A stretch of DNA of 64,000 bases. Source: Peptidiphaga gingivicola (GTDB lineage Bacteria > Actinomycetota > Actinomycetes > Actinomycetales > Actinomycetaceae). Numbering within the stretch: the stretch's first letter is position 1; every line of letters begins with the position of its first letter. The stretch lies in the NCBI RefSeq assembly GCF_001652275.1, contig NZ_LVZK01000001.1:1178001-1242000 (forward strand), read 5' to 3'. Below are positions 53,463 to 61,444 of the stretch, in pieces. The notes beneath the pieces are model-generated. The model did no database searches and was not told where the DNA came from. It saw nothing but the letters and a program-made list of their open reading frames with translations. A program made the translations under genes and the position numbers.

Positions 53463-53720
53463 GTGACTGCAGCAAGCGCATCGAAGGCCAAAGGAGCCAA
53501 AGGCAAGGCCTCCGATGAGAAGAAGAGGCGCAACGTCTTCGCGCGGATCGCCCTGTTCATTCGCCAGATCTTCGCCGAGCTGAAGAAGGTTCAGCGGCCC
53601 ACCCGCGAAGAGCTCGGGCAGATGTTCTCGACGGTTCTCGCCTTTGTGGCAATCATCATGATCGTCGTCGGCCTTCTCGACCTTGGATTCGGCCGCCTGA
53701 CCTTCTGGGTCTTCGGGTAG
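53463..53720 (+). CDS. secE: Preprotein translocase subunit SecE
   Basis: 85 residues from GTG 53463, with GAAGGA upstream. A Lys/Ala-rich N-terminus leads to [21 protein letters not shown]-type amphipathic helix ([16 protein letters not shown] is the conserved core) and one membrane helix ([20 protein letters not shown]). SecE clamps the SecY channel in the plasma membrane. The order tRNA-Trp-secE-nusG-rplK-rplA is conserved. The last ~19 bases (TGGGTCTTCGGGTAG region) are imperfectly repeated just after the stop. Confidence 0.94.
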   Translation: MTAASASKAKGAKGKASDEKKRRNVFARIALFIRQIFAELKKVQRPTREELGQMFSTVLAFVAIIMIVVGLLDLGFGRLTFWVFG

Positions 53721-53778
53721 CCTCTGGGTTTTCGGGTAGTCTTGGCCGTTCGGACAAACGAGTAGAAAGCAGTAAAGC

Positions 53779-54603
53779 GTGGCTGACGATATCTTTGAGC
53801 CCGTTGCCGATGCGTCGGAAGCCGGCGTCGAAGAGCTTCGGTTCGATTCCGGCGAGGGGCGTTCGGATCCCTCCGGCGACGTCGGACCGGCACACGATCA
53901 GACAGGGGAGCCTGCCCCCGAGCCTTCCGACGATTCCTCGCTCTCGGAGGAGGAAGAAGCGGCGAAGGCCGTGGAGGAGGCCCGCGCGAACCTCGTGACC
54001 GAGGACGAGGTGCGCGACAAGCTCAAGGGCCTAAACGGGCGTTGGTACGTCCTTCACACCTATTCGGGTTACGAGAAGCGCGTCAAGCAGGACCTCGAGG
54101 TGCGCATGCACTCGATGAACATGGAGGATTACATCTTCCAGATCGAGGTCCCCATGGAGGAGGTCTTCGAGATCCGCCGGGGCCAGCGCAAGCTCGTCTC
54201 TCGCGTGCGCATGCCGGGCTATGTGCTCATTCGCATGGATCTGACGGACGATTCGTGGCGAGTGGTGCAATCGACCAACGGAGTGACCGGATTCGTCGGC
54301 AACGGCCGCACACCGGTCGCGCTTTCCGAGAATGAGGTCGTCTCGATGCTCACCCCGGTGATCGAGGCGGAGGCCGCGGCCGAGGCTGTCGCCGCCGGAA
54401 AGGCCGCAAGTCCGACGCCGGCCACCCTTTCTCCGTACGCGGTCGGCGACGCCGTCACTTTGACCTCGGAGCCGTGGGCGGGAATGCCGGCCACCGTTTC
54501 CGAAGTCGACGCAGCCAACCAGCGGCTCACGGTGCTCATGACCCTCGTCGGCCAGGAAACCCCCGTCGAGCTTTCGTTCAACCAGGTGCGCAAAGACGAC
54601 TGA
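53779..54603 (+). CDS. nusG: Transcription termination/antitermination protein NusG
   Basis: 274 residues from GTG 53779. An acidic N-terminal extension of ~85 residues is usual for actinobacteria. The NGN domain has RWYVLHTYSGYEKRVKQDLE and VPMEEVFEIRRGQRKLVSRV, RMPGYVLIRMDL and STNGVTGFVGNG. The C-terminal KOW domain has VGDAVTLTSEPWAGMPATVS. A short Ala-rich stretch separates the two. It couples RNA polymerase to the ribosome and Rho. Followed by a perfect 12-bp hairpin. Confidence 0.96.
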   Translation: MADDIFEPVADASEAGVEELRFDSGEGRSDPSGDVGPAHDQTGEPAPEPSDDSSLSEEEEAAKAVEEARANLVTEDEVRDKLKGLNGRWYVLHTYSGYEKRVKQDLEVRMHSMNMEDYIFQIEVPMEEVFEIRRGQRKLVSRVRMPGYVLIRMDLTDDSWRVVQSTNGVTGFVGNGRTPVALSENEVVSMLTPVIEAEAAAEAVAAGKAASPTPATLSPYAVGDAVTLTSEPWAGMPATVSEVDAANQRLTVLMTLVGQETPVELSFNQVRKDD

Positions 54604-54615
54604 AATTCGTTCAAG

Positions 54616-54650
54616 ATCACGCCAGGCAAAATTGAGCCTGGCGTGATTCG
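54616..54650 (+). terminator. Hairpin after nusG
   Basis: ATCACGCCAGGC (54616-54627) and GCCTGGCGTGAT (54636-54647) form a perfect 12-bp stem with an AAAATTGA loop. The T-run is poor, so it may attenuate rather than stop reading into rplK. Confidence 0.65.
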
Positions 54651-54714
54651 CGCGTAACGTTGACAGATGGTCGCCGCCTCTGCCATTGCGGCGATTGACA
54701 AGAAAGGACCCTAT

Positions 54715-55149
54715 ATGCCTCCCAAGAAGAAGGTTGCAGGTTACATCAAGCTCCAGATCCAGGCTGGGGCGGCGACGCCTGCTCCGCCGATCGGCCCGGC
54801 TCTGGGCCAGCACGGCGTCAACATCATGGAGTTCTGCAAGGCCTACAACGCCGCGACGGAATCCCAGCGCGGCAACGTGATCCCCGTCGAGATCACCGTT
54901 TACGAGGACCGCTCGTTCACCTTTGTGACGAAGACGCCTCCGGCCGCCGAGCTCATCAAGAAGGCCGCTGGCGTGGCCAAGGGCTCGTCTACGCCTCACA
55001 ACAACAAGGTCGGGCATTTGACGGCCGAGCAGCTCCGCGAAATCGCCAAGACGAAGGAACCGGACCTCAACGCCAACGACCTCGACAACGCCGCCCGCAT
55101 CATCGCGGGAACCGCTCGTTCCATGGGAGTCACCAGCGACGAGATCTGA
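54715..55149 (+). CDS. rplK: 50S ribosomal protein L11
   Basis: 144 residues from ATG 54715. [58 protein letters not shown] and [15 protein letters not shown] are L11 signatures; the Gly/Pro-rich hinge joins the N-terminal domain to the rRNA-binding C-terminal domain. It forms the GTPase-associated centre with 23S rRNA and is the thiostrepton site. Cotranscribed with rplA. Confidence 0.97.
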   Translation: MPPKKKVAGYIKLQIQAGAATPAPPIGPALGQHGVNIMEFCKAYNAATESQRGNVIPVEITVYEDRSFTFVTKTPPAAELIKKAAGVAKGSSTPHNNKVGHLTAEQLREIAKTKEPDLNANDLDNAARIIAGTARSMGVTSDEI

Positions 55150-55242
55150 TCGCTTCCCGGCGCGTGCAAGCGCCGTGAACGGATCGTGGAAGGGCCTGCG
55201 CGGGCCCCATGACCACAAACTGCTCATTAAGGAGAACAGTCA

Positions 55243-55959
55243 ATGGCAAAGCGCTCTAAGAACTACCGCAACGCCGCTCAGAAGATCGCTGACGGCGTCC
55301 TCTACAGCCCCCTCGAGGCAATGCGCCTCGCGAAGGAGACGTCTACCACGAAGTTCGACGCGACCGTCGAGGTCGCGTTCCGCCTTGGAGTCGACCCCCG
55401 CAAGGCCGACCAGATGGTCCGTGGAACCGTCAACCTTCCGCACGGCACCGGCAAGACCGCCAGGGTCCTCGTCTTCGCCGTCGGTCCGCGTGCGCAGGAG
55501 GCTATCGACGCCGGAGCCGACGAAGTCGGCGGCGACGAGCTGATTGAGAAGGTCGCAGGAGGCTACACCGATTTCGACGCCGCAGTGGCGACCCCTGACC
55601 TCATGGGCAAGGTCGGCCGCCTCGGCCGCGTTCTCGGCCCCCGCGGCCTCATGCCCAACCCGAAGACGGGCACGGTGACGATGGACGTCGCCAAGGCCGT
55701 TTCTGACATCAAGGGCGGCCGCATCGAATTCCGCGTGGACAAGAACGGCAACCTTTCCTTCGTCGTCGGCAAGGCGTCTTTCACCCCCGAGCAGCTCGTC
55801 GAGAACTACGCTGCGGCCCAGGAGGAGGTCCTTCGCCTCAAACCCTCGACGTCGAAGGGCCGCTACCTGCTCAAAGGCACGGTCGCGACCACGATGGGGC
55901 CGGGCATTCCGCTCGACACGAGCAAGACCCGCAATCTCACGTCGGAAGATCCGTCCTGA
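55243..55959 (+). CDS. rplA: 50S ribosomal protein L1
   Basis: 238 residues from ATG 55243 with AAGGAG upstream. Blocks [68 protein letters not shown] and [20 protein letters not shown] are typical. It binds the L1 stalk of 23S rRNA and in many bacteria represses its own operon by binding a mimic in the mRNA. It ends at a strong terminator. Confidence 0.97.
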   Translation: MAKRSKNYRNAAQKIADGVLYSPLEAMRLAKETSTTKFDATVEVAFRLGVDPRKADQMVRGTVNLPHGTGKTARVLVFAVGPRAQEAIDAGADEVGGDELIEKVAGGYTDFDAAVATPDLMGKVGRLGRVLGPRGLMPNPKTGTVTMDVAKAVSDIKGGRIEFRVDKNGNLSFVVGKASFTPEQLVENYAAAQEEVLRLKPSTSKGRYLLKGTVATTMGPGIPLDTSKTRNLTSEDPS

Positions 55960-55979
55960 CTCCATCGCGTAAGCGAGTG

Positions 55980-56014
55980 AAAACCCCGCCAACCAGCGTG
56001 ATTGGCGGGGTTTT
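55980..56014 (+). terminator. Rho-independent terminator after rplA
   Basis: AAAACCCCGCCAA (55980-55992) pairs over 13 bp with TTGGCGGGGTTTT (56002-56014), loop CCAGCGTGA. Classic hairpin with a U-tract. Confidence 0.95.
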
Positions 56015-56020
56015 CGCTTA

Positions 56021-56070
56021 TTTTATGGTTGTGTGAGAGGACGGCTTTTATGGTTGTGTGAGAGGACGGC
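56021..56070. repeat. 25-bp perfect tandem duplication after the rplA terminator
   Basis: Copies at 56021-56045 and 56046-56070 (TTTTATGGTTGTGTGAGAGG plus five bases) are identical. Lies between convergent genes. Confidence 0.9.
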
Positions 56071-56197
56071 GCCTGCGTTGTCCTAGGAGGCCCAAGCGTT
56101 CGGAACGCTGAAAATTCCCGTGGCACAGAGAAACGAACGGGGGCCGACGGCGAGTCTGTTGAATCGTCGAGCCGGTCTGCTTGGCTGGATCCTCGGG

Positions 56198-56764
56198 CTA
56201 CTCGACGGCAAGACCCTCAATGACTTCCGCCCCGGGGAGTGCGGTGAGGAATCCATCGGGGACAAAGAGCTTCGAACGGCGCAGCCCCGAGCCGATGCAT
56301 GACCAGCCTTCGGCGCAGCGCGAGTCGATGAGCAGGCGCCACGGCGCCGGCACTCCCACCGGGGTGATTCCTCCGTATTCCATCCCCGAAGCTTCCACCG
56401 CCCGCTCCTGCGGCCAGAAGGAAGCCTTGCGCACGTCGAGGGTCCTCTTCACGGTGTGGTTGACGTCGGCGTTGGTGGTGGCGCGGACGACGCACGCAGC
56501 GATTCTCTCTTCGCCCGCTCGTTTCCCGGCGACGAGGATGCAGTTCGACGACAGGGCGAGGTCCATGCCGAACGCCTCTGTCATCGTTTCGGTGCCGGCG
56601 AGCTCTGGGTCGATCTCGGCCACCCGGACCTTTGCCGCCAGATTTGGGTGGGTCGCCGCGATCGCCTGAAGGGCGGCCGCCGTCGGAGGCGCCAGCAGTT
56701 CCAGGTTCTCCAAGGCCGGCAGTGTCGCCAAGGTTCCGCTTCCTGGGATATCGACGTCGTTCAT
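56198..56764 (-). CDS. YbaK/aminoacyl-tRNA deacylase-domain protein
   Basis: 188 residues from ATG 56764 with GAGAAGGA upstream. YbaK/ProRS-associated domain: VRVAEIDPELAGTETMTEAF, ASSNCILVAGKRAGEERIAACVV-type strand region, VNHTVKRTLDVRKASFW with the catalytic-site Lys stretch, MEYGGITPVGVP and the C-terminal GLRRSKLFVPDGFL. Such proteins remove wrongly attached amino acids from tRNA-Pro, tRNA-Cys or others; this member's specificity is unknown. It diverges from the duplicated membrane-protein module, and its upstream region is itself the edge of the 1.09-kb repeat. Confidence 0.88.
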   Translation of the reverse strand: MNDVDIPGSGTLATLPALENLELLAPPTAAALQAIAATHPNLAAKVRVAEIDPELAGTETMTEAFGMDLALSSNCILVAGKRAGEERIAACVVRATTNADVNHTVKRTLDVRKASFWPQERAVEASGMEYGGITPVGVPAPWRLLIDSRCAEGWSCIGSGLRRSKLFVPDGFLTALPGAEVIEGLAVE

Positions 56765-57111
56765 GTTTTATCCTTCTCGATTCGCTGCATGCATCCTTTC
56801 AATCGTCGTGCGCAGCAGAGCCGTCTGTCAACAGTCTGTGTAGCCGTGGCGACGCCAAGCGAGGGTGGCAGGAACCCGCTTCGCCTGTTCCTTGGGAACT
56901 CAGTCTTTAGGGAACATAGATCGTTTGGTCTTTAGGAACCCATTTCGTCTGCTCTTTTTTGCAGACAGTCTGAACAGTTTCTCTAGTTCTGAGTTAGTCT
57001 TGAAGCTCTGTTTCGTCGATGATATTTTGGACCCAACTGACCACAGAATTGTTCGTCTTGAACAACCAAATCACGCAAGAATGCAAGGTTTCTTTTCACA
57101 GAGGAGCGGCT

Positions 57112-57171
57112 ATGACGTTCATGAAATGCAACTCTGCTTGCTTCTTCTATGGATACAAGGGATCTCGGTGA
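57112..57171 (+). CDS. Candidate 19-residue small ORF with strong ribosome site
   Basis: GAGGAG five nt before ATG 57112 is a good ribosome site. The peptide has two Cys and aromatic residues (MTFMKCNSACFFYGYKGSR). An identical copy is at 58838-58897 inside the block kept without change. It could be a leader peptide controlling the downstream gene. Coding status is unproven. Confidence 0.3.
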   Translation: MTFMKCNSACFFYGYKGSR

Positions 57172-57175
57172 TTTC

Positions 57176-57298
57176 ATGGGGCGTGCTAAAGAGCAACGAT
57201 GGCTTCGTTTCTCAAAACGATGGTGGAAGGAACCAAGGTGTTTGAGATGGTCTCTATTGAGTGTCGATGTTGTGCCATCGCGTTCGTCTGGACTGTGA
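57176..57298 (+). CDS. Candidate 40-residue basic small ORF before the TTG start
   Basis: Reads MGRAKEQRWLRFSKRWWKEP and ends at TGA 57296-57298, directly before the GAAAGGA ribosome site of the membrane gene. Strongly basic with five Trp. Identical copy at 58902-59024. The initiating ATG has only a weak ribosome site; translation might be coupled to the preceding 19-codon ORF. Might be non-coding leader. Confidence 0.25.
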   Translation: MGRAKEQRWLRFSKRWWKEPRCLRWSLLSVDVVPSRSSGL

Positions 57299-57310
57299 AA
57301 GGAAACCAAA

Positions 57311-57844
57311 TTGTATAAGGGCATCTACATCGGGATCAGAGCGGTTGTAGCGATTCTGGCTTTTGTCACGCTTCATCGCCTTTTCTTTGTTCCACCGTCA
57401 ATCGAATCTGGTGTGGGAGGCAACGAGTATTCCTCGTGTCATCCTGTTGCATGGAACTTCAGAGGCGATCTGGTGCCTCTATCGGATGACGCTTTCGACG
57501 TTGAGAATCCCGATGATGTGCAAGCGTATGTTGATGGAGCCGTTTCATACAAGCTTGAAGTCAAGGACGCGATACTCAGAAGAGTGCACGAAGCGTGCAA
57601 GGAGGCGCGTCATGAGCGTGGGATTGTCATTGTCGTTGCCTCGATCTTTTTCGCCGTCGTGTTCCTGTCGGTGCCCAAGCCGCGAAGGTCTCGCAATGGC
57701 GCAGGAACCCGCGAGATGTCTAACGGCACGGGGCAAAATGCCGTTGCCGGAGGAGAGAATGCCGCTTTCATGACAGAGGAAAAGGGCACGGCCTTAGGCG
57801 ACAGGGACGAGACGGATTTCAGGCGAGGTACGGAATCGAACTAG
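57311..57844 (+). CDS. Small two-helix membrane protein of unknown family, paralog 1
   Basis: 177 residues from TTG 57311; GAAAGGA lies seven nt upstream and the same start context is kept in all three paralogs. Helix 1 is at ~5-27 (IGIRAVVAILAFVTLHRLFF). An outer domain of ~85 residues has FVPPSIESG, YSSCHPVAWNF, FDVENPDDVQ and HEACKEARHERG, with two Cys that could form a disulfide. Helix 2 (~99-117, GIVIVVASIFFAVVFLSVP) is followed by a cytoplasmic Gly/Asn/Thr tail. I recognise no family. Flanks are near-identical to paralog 3 while the outer domain differs. Possible immunity or surface-signal protein; unproven. Confidence 0.7.
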   Translation: MYKGIYIGIRAVVAILAFVTLHRLFFVPPSIESGVGGNEYSSCHPVAWNFRGDLVPLSDDAFDVENPDDVQAYVDGAVSYKLEVKDAILRRVHEACKEARHERGIVIVVASIFFAVVFLSVPKPRRSRNGAGTREMSNGTGQNAVAGGENAAFMTEEKGTALGDRDETDFRRGTESN

Positions 57845-57867
57845 TTTCGGCCTGCCTGAGCCTGCTG

Positions 57868-58011
57868 CCGAGGCCATCGCGGAGCAGGATACGGATACGA
57901 AGGCCAGACTTGACCAAATGGCACAGGGCATCCGCGGCAATCGTACCGATCCGTGGTCGAAGAAAACCGAACCGCATACAGGCAATAAGCACAACGTGAA
58001 AGGAAACCGAA
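57868..58011 (+). other. Unique spacer with a short open frame resembling a protein tail
   Basis: A frame without start (open from a TAG near 57804) reads through this spacer and ends at TAG 58015-58017: GLPEPAAEAIAEQ, then KARLDQMAQGIRGNR and KKTEPHTGNKHNVKGN. Its polar make-up looks like the end of a larger protein, such as a toxin tip, but nothing else supports it. Confidence 0.3.
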
Positions 58012-58410
58012 TTGTCTAGATCGACGTACCTGATTACTCGGTCGCTCGTGGCGCTCACGGCCTTCGTCGTCTTCCTATGGCTGTTTTTCGTCCCACCCAC
58101 AATCCAAGCCGGCGGAAGCGACAACAGTTATCGTGGGTGCCACTCGGTTGGCTGGAACTTCCTGGGCGATTTCTATCTGATGACCGGAAGGTTCGATGTT
58201 GAGAATCCCCAGAAAATCAAAAAGTATGTAGAAGGGGCCAACACGAGCGTGCGACCTGAAGATGACGTGGTGGCACCGACCATACATGAGGCCTGCAAGG
58301 AGGCTCGGCAGGGGCGAAGCACGCTCATTAACGCCGCATTGGCTTTCTTTGCGGTCGCCTTCCTTTCGATCCCCAAACCGAAGTCGCCTCGCGAAATATC
58401 TGCCGGTTAG
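58012..58410 (+). CDS. Small two-helix membrane protein of unknown family, paralog 2
   Basis: 132 residues from TTG 58012, with the same GTGAAAGGAAACCGAATTG start context as its neighbours. Helix 1 ~8-27 (ITRSLVALTAFVVFLWLFFV); outer domain with FVPPTIQAGG, RGCHSVGWNFLGDF, FDVENPQKI and HEACKEARQG, keeping both Cys; helix 2 ~106-121 (NAALAFFAVAFLSI). It lacks the long tail of paralogs 1 and 3 and lies between the two repeat copies, so it is the older, diverged member. No known family. Confidence 0.68.
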   Translation: MSRSTYLITRSLVALTAFVVFLWLFFVPPTIQAGGSDNSYRGCHSVGWNFLGDFYLMTGRFDVENPQKIKKYVEGANTSVRPEDDVVAPTIHEACKEARQGRSTLINAALAFFAVAFLSIPKPKSPREISAG

Positions 58411-58837
58411 GTCTCCGCCCGCTCCGATCCCCAGGAGCGCGCCGCAGTTACAAACGCCTGCGCTGAAGAGGTTTATCGACTGTCTCGATGGCGCAGCCGG
58501 CTAATCCGATTCGCTGCATGCATCCTTTCGATCGTCGTGCTCCGCTAAGCCGTCTGTCAACAGTCTGTGTAGCTGTGGCGACGCCAAGCGAGGGTGGCAG
58601 GAACCCGCTTCGCCTGTTCCTTGGGAGCTCGGTCTTTGGGAACCCGTATCGTTTGTTCTTGAGAGATCCATTTCGTCTGCTCTTTTTTGCAGACAGTCTG
58701 AACGGTTTCTCTAGTTCTGAGTTGGTCTTGAAGCTCTGTTTCGTCGATGATATTTTGATCTTGGCCGATCGAAAGATTGGTACACGGAAAGACTGAGTCA
58801 CGCAAGACGCCAGGATTTCTTCTACTGAGGAGCGGCT

Positions 58838-58897
58838 ATGACGTTCATGAAATGCAACTCTGCTTGCTTCTTCTATGGATACAAGGGATCTCGGTGA
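58838..58897 (+). CDS. Candidate 19-residue small ORF, copy B
   Basis: Identical to the ORF at 57112, with the same GAGGAG ribosome site at 58827. Doubt about coding is the same. Confidence 0.3.
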   Translation: MTFMKCNSACFFYGYKGSR

Positions 58898-58901
58898 TTT
58901 C

Positions 58902-59024
58902 ATGGGGCGTGCTAAAGAGCAACGATGGCTTCGTTTCTCAAAACGATGGTGGAAGGAACCAAGGTGTTTGAGATGGTCTCTATTGAGTGTCGATGTTGTG
59001 CCATCGCGTTCGTCTGGACTGTGA
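58902..59024 (+). CDS. Candidate 40-residue basic small ORF, copy B
   Basis: Identical to the ORF at 57176 and again ends just before the GAAAGGA of a TTG-start gene. Confidence 0.25.
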   Translation: MGRAKEQRWLRFSKRWWKEPRCLRWSLLSVDVVPSRSSGL

Positions 59025-59036
59025 AAGGAAACCAAA

Positions 59037-59573
59037 TTGTATAAGGGCATCTACATCGGGATCAGAGCGCTCGTGGCACTTGTGGCGTTCTTTACGGTGC
59101 GTCATCTCTTCCTCACGCCTCCTTCAATCGACAGTGGAGGCGCGCGCGGCAATGTGTACTCTTCGTGCCACGCAGTCGGATGGAGTTTCAATGATGACTT
59201 GGATCCTCTAATAACAGATTCATTCGACGTCGAGAGCACCGAAAAGGTTCAAGAGTATGTAGACGGGGCGCTTTCGTACAAGATGGAGGTCAATGACGAG
59301 ATCAGAAAGGACATTCAGAGGCTCTGCCGGGAGGCGCGTCATGAGCGTGGGATTGTCATTGTCGTTGCCTCGATCTTTTTCGCCGTCGTGTTCCTGTCGG
59401 TGCCCAAGCCGGGAAGGTCTCGCAACGGCGCAGGAACCCGCGAGACGTCTAACGGCACGGGGCAAAAGGCCGCTGCCGGAGGAGAGAATGCCGCTTTCAT
59501 GACAGGGGAAAAGGGCACGGCCTTAGGCGACGGGAACGAGACGGATTTCAGGCGAGGTACGGAATCGAACTAG
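59037..59573 (+). CDS. Small two-helix membrane protein of unknown family, paralog 3
   Basis: 178 residues from TTG 59037. The first 11 codons and the last ~80 residues match paralog 1 nearly letter for letter; the outer domain in between differs (FLTPPSIDSGG, YSSCHAVGWSF, FDVESTEKVQEYVDGAL, IQRLCREARHERG) but keeps both Cys and the YVDGA motif. Same membrane layout: helix 1 ~5-27, outer domain, helix 2 ~100-118, polar tail. The pattern of fixed ends and a variable centre suggests diversifying selection or cassette exchange on the outer domain. No known family. Confidence 0.7.
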   Translation: MYKGIYIGIRALVALVAFFTVRHLFLTPPSIDSGGARGNVYSSCHAVGWSFNDDLDPLITDSFDVESTEKVQEYVDGALSYKMEVNDEIRKDIQRLCREARHERGIVIVVASIFFAVVFLSVPKPGRSRNGAGTRETSNGTGQKAAAGGENAAFMTGEKGTALGDGNETDFRRGTESN

Positions 59574-59881
59574 TTTCGGCCTGCCTGAGCCTGCTGAAGC
59601 ATCCCGGCACGCCCTGCGCCGGGGCGCTTCAGCAACTTCGTTGCGTTAGACGGTCTCTGTACGCCGGAAGTTCCTTGAGATAGGGCATGCGGCTGCCGCT
59701 TTTGTCGCTCTGAATTTTTCGCCTTGCCCATGCCGGTCGGGTTTATGGAGGCCCTTCGTCGCGTCCCTTCCGCAACTGCCTTTCTCTACGGCGCCTCTCT
59801 CCACGGCTCCTCGTTGGTGGTTTTTTGTGGGATTCGATAAAAGATGATGTGTGCAGGCGTTTCATCGCCTACCCTTGACTC
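59574..59881. other. Intergenic region after the duplicated module
   Basis: About 308 bases. The repeat ends at 59596. The remainder has no supported gene and no clear terminator. Confidence 0.5.
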
Positions 59882-61276
59882 GTGATCCGCGAGACTGGGA
59901 AGGGCGTTGCTCGTCGTGCTGTGGGTGGGGCGATTTCGTTTTTCAGACGGGACGGGGTCTTGGCCTTTCTGCTCATTTGTATATCGCTCGGGTGGAGCCT
60001 CGTAGCGGTCAGCGAGGGTACTCAGATCAGTCGGTATGACGAGTGGACATACATTGATTATGCCCGCAAGGTGGCGGTTGGGCATATTCCGATTCAGGGG
60101 GAGCCTTTGGCTGCGCAAAGTCTGGAGGACTGGTCCTGCCGTGGAATGGAAGGCGGAATCCGCGACGTCACGCCGCCTGAATGCGGATCGATCTACAAAC
60201 GCACGCCCGCGACGTCGTGGCCGTTCAAGGGCGAGAACTACAACGCATTCCATCCGCCTACCTATTTCTTCGCGGCGGGGCTCGGCGGCCAGACGATCTC
60301 CGAGCTCACGGGCGTCGATTTCGTGACCGGCGCCAGGCTGGTGTCCGCGGGGTTCGTCGCCCTCGGCGTCGCCGGCCTCTTTCTCGCCATCAGGGCGTGG
60401 AGAGTCAATCGCCTCGCCGCGTTCTCCGGGGCGCTTCTGGCTTTGACGACGCCGGCCGTTGCGGCGTCGTCCGCGATAGTCCACAACGACGCGATCACAC
60501 TTCTCGCGGGCGACGCTGCCGTCTGGGTTGGCGCGCGAATATTCGCCCGCTACAAGCTCGGCTGGGGGGTCCCCGCCTTCCTGGCCTTCATCGTCTCCTC
60601 ATTCCGTGTGGTGTCGCTGGGGGCTATGCTGGCCGTCGCCGGCGTCGTGCTGCTCGCATGCTTCATGCCGAAAGTCTTCGGCCTGCTGGCCGACGACAGA
60701 CAGGACTTGAGCAGAATCTTCGGCGCGACAGTGGGAGCCGCGGCTGTTCCCTACCTGTTTTGGAACCAGTTCCAGGCGGTGCGCACGCCCCCCGGGTACA
60801 TTCCGGCGATCGACGGGCTGTCGACGATCAAGTTGAAAGACAGCGCGTTGCACTACGTGGTTCCCACCCTTATCGACGCCTACGGGCTGACCGATCCGCG
60901 CACCGACTTCTACATGCAGCCCGGCCTGAAATCCGGCGCCACGTTCGCATGGGCGGGCATTCTCTACATTTTCTACATCGTCCTTCTGATCGTTTCGGTT
61001 GTCTGCATGTGGAAGGCAGTGGACAGGCGCGGCCTCATTTTGAGTACGGCTATATCGCCGTTCGTGACGGCTCTGGTCGTGCAGGTACGCGAAATCATGA
61101 CGACGAGCGGTTACTTCGACGTCGTGTCGGGGAGGTACGCCATGAGCACAGTCGCCCTGCACTGCGCGCTCGCAGCCGTGCTGTGCAACGGAAAGCGAGC
61201 GAAGTGGCTCTTCGTTTTCGCTGTGGCTGGGTGCGTCTTCATGTCCGTCGGGGTCGCGATGGCCAAGGTCCCGTAG
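59882..61276 (+). CDS. Polytopic membrane protein, probable GT-C-type glycosyltransferase (DUF2142-like)
   Basis: 464 residues from GTG 59882. About ten membrane helices. The first outer loop has the acidic motif RYDEWTYIDYARKVAVGHIP and then HPPTYFFAAGLGG, the same arrangement as the DUF2142 protein earlier in this window (ADEPAHAIQAA, NYPPLYYMAVG). GT-C enzymes use such loops to transfer sugars from polyprenyl carriers. A terminal cytoplasmic domain is short. Substrate unknown. Stands alone between the duplicated module and udk. Confidence 0.7.
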   Translation: MIRETGKGVARRAVGGAISFFRRDGVLAFLLICISLGWSLVAVSEGTQISRYDEWTYIDYARKVAVGHIPIQGEPLAAQSLEDWSCRGMEGGIRDVTPPECGSIYKRTPATSWPFKGENYNAFHPPTYFFAAGLGGQTISELTGVDFVTGARLVSAGFVALGVAGLFLAIRAWRVNRLAAFSGALLALTTPAVAASSAIVHNDAITLLAGDAAVWVGARIFARYKLGWGVPAFLAFIVSSFRVVSLGAMLAVAGVVLLACFMPKVFGLLADDRQDLSRIFGATVGAAAVPYLFWNQFQAVRTPPGYIPAIDGLSTIKLKDSALHYVVPTLIDAYGLTDPRTDFYMQPGLKSGATFAWAGILYIFYIVLLIVSVVCMWKAVDRRGLILSTAISPFVTALVVQVREIMTTSGYFDVVSGRYAMSTVALHCALAAVLCNGKRAKWLFVFAVAGCVFMSVGVAMAKVP

Positions 61277-61444
61277 GTCTGAGCCGACGACGGGGGAGAG
61301 GCCGGTTCGACGACGGGCGGAGGGCCGATCTGCGGCGGGGAGAGAGGAACGGTGCGCGGCGTCGGCGCGGATTGGGGTGCGGCGGTTCTGACGCGTACCG
61401 TAGTTGCGACGCACATCAGGAGCACATGGATGGAAGGACGCGTG

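Larger units (their letters stand above)
56765..57310 (+). other. Long leader of the first TTG-start membrane gene
   Basis: 546 bases without a firm gene. The frames here are short and differ between the two repeat copies, so they look like decayed or never-coding sequence, apart from two small ORFs at 57112 and 57176 in the invariant block. GC content is visibly lower than in the core genes. Confidence 0.5.
56778..57867 (+). repeat. ~1.09-kb direct repeat, copy A
   Basis: Aligns end to end with 58507-59596 (offset 1729 at both ends). The first ~320 bases are roughly 85% alike with indels; 57101-57343 is identical to 58827-59069; the middle of the following gene is diverged; the last ~270 bases are again nearly identical. 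No transposase, terminal inverted repeat or target duplication is visible. Confidence 0.9.
58411..59036 (+). other. Spacer and second copy of the long leader
   Basis: 626 bases between paralogs 2 and 3. From 58507 it repeats 56778 onward. No frame is conserved between copies apart from the two small ORFs in 58827-59036. A long minus-strand frame here is not kept in copy A. Confidence 0.5.
58507..59596 (+). repeat. ~1.09-kb direct repeat, copy B
   Basis: Second copy of 56778-57867, including leader, small ORFs and a full membrane-protein gene. 58827-59069 is identical to 57101-57343. Confidence 0.9.

Noticed and set aside
56456-57245. Plus-strand frames of 92-159 codons in the leader of copy A
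   Set aside because: They start under ybaK or change frame between the two repeat copies; no conserved protein results.
58448-59050. 200-codon minus-strand frame in repeat copy B
   Set aside because: The matching frame in copy A is broken to 113 codons with a different continuation, there is no recognisable domain, and it overlaps the leader of paralog 3.
56778-59596. Insertion sequence or prophage as the source of the 1.09-kb repeats
   Set aside because: No transposase, integrase, terminal inverted repeats or target-site duplications were seen; the repeats carry only leaders and small membrane genes.
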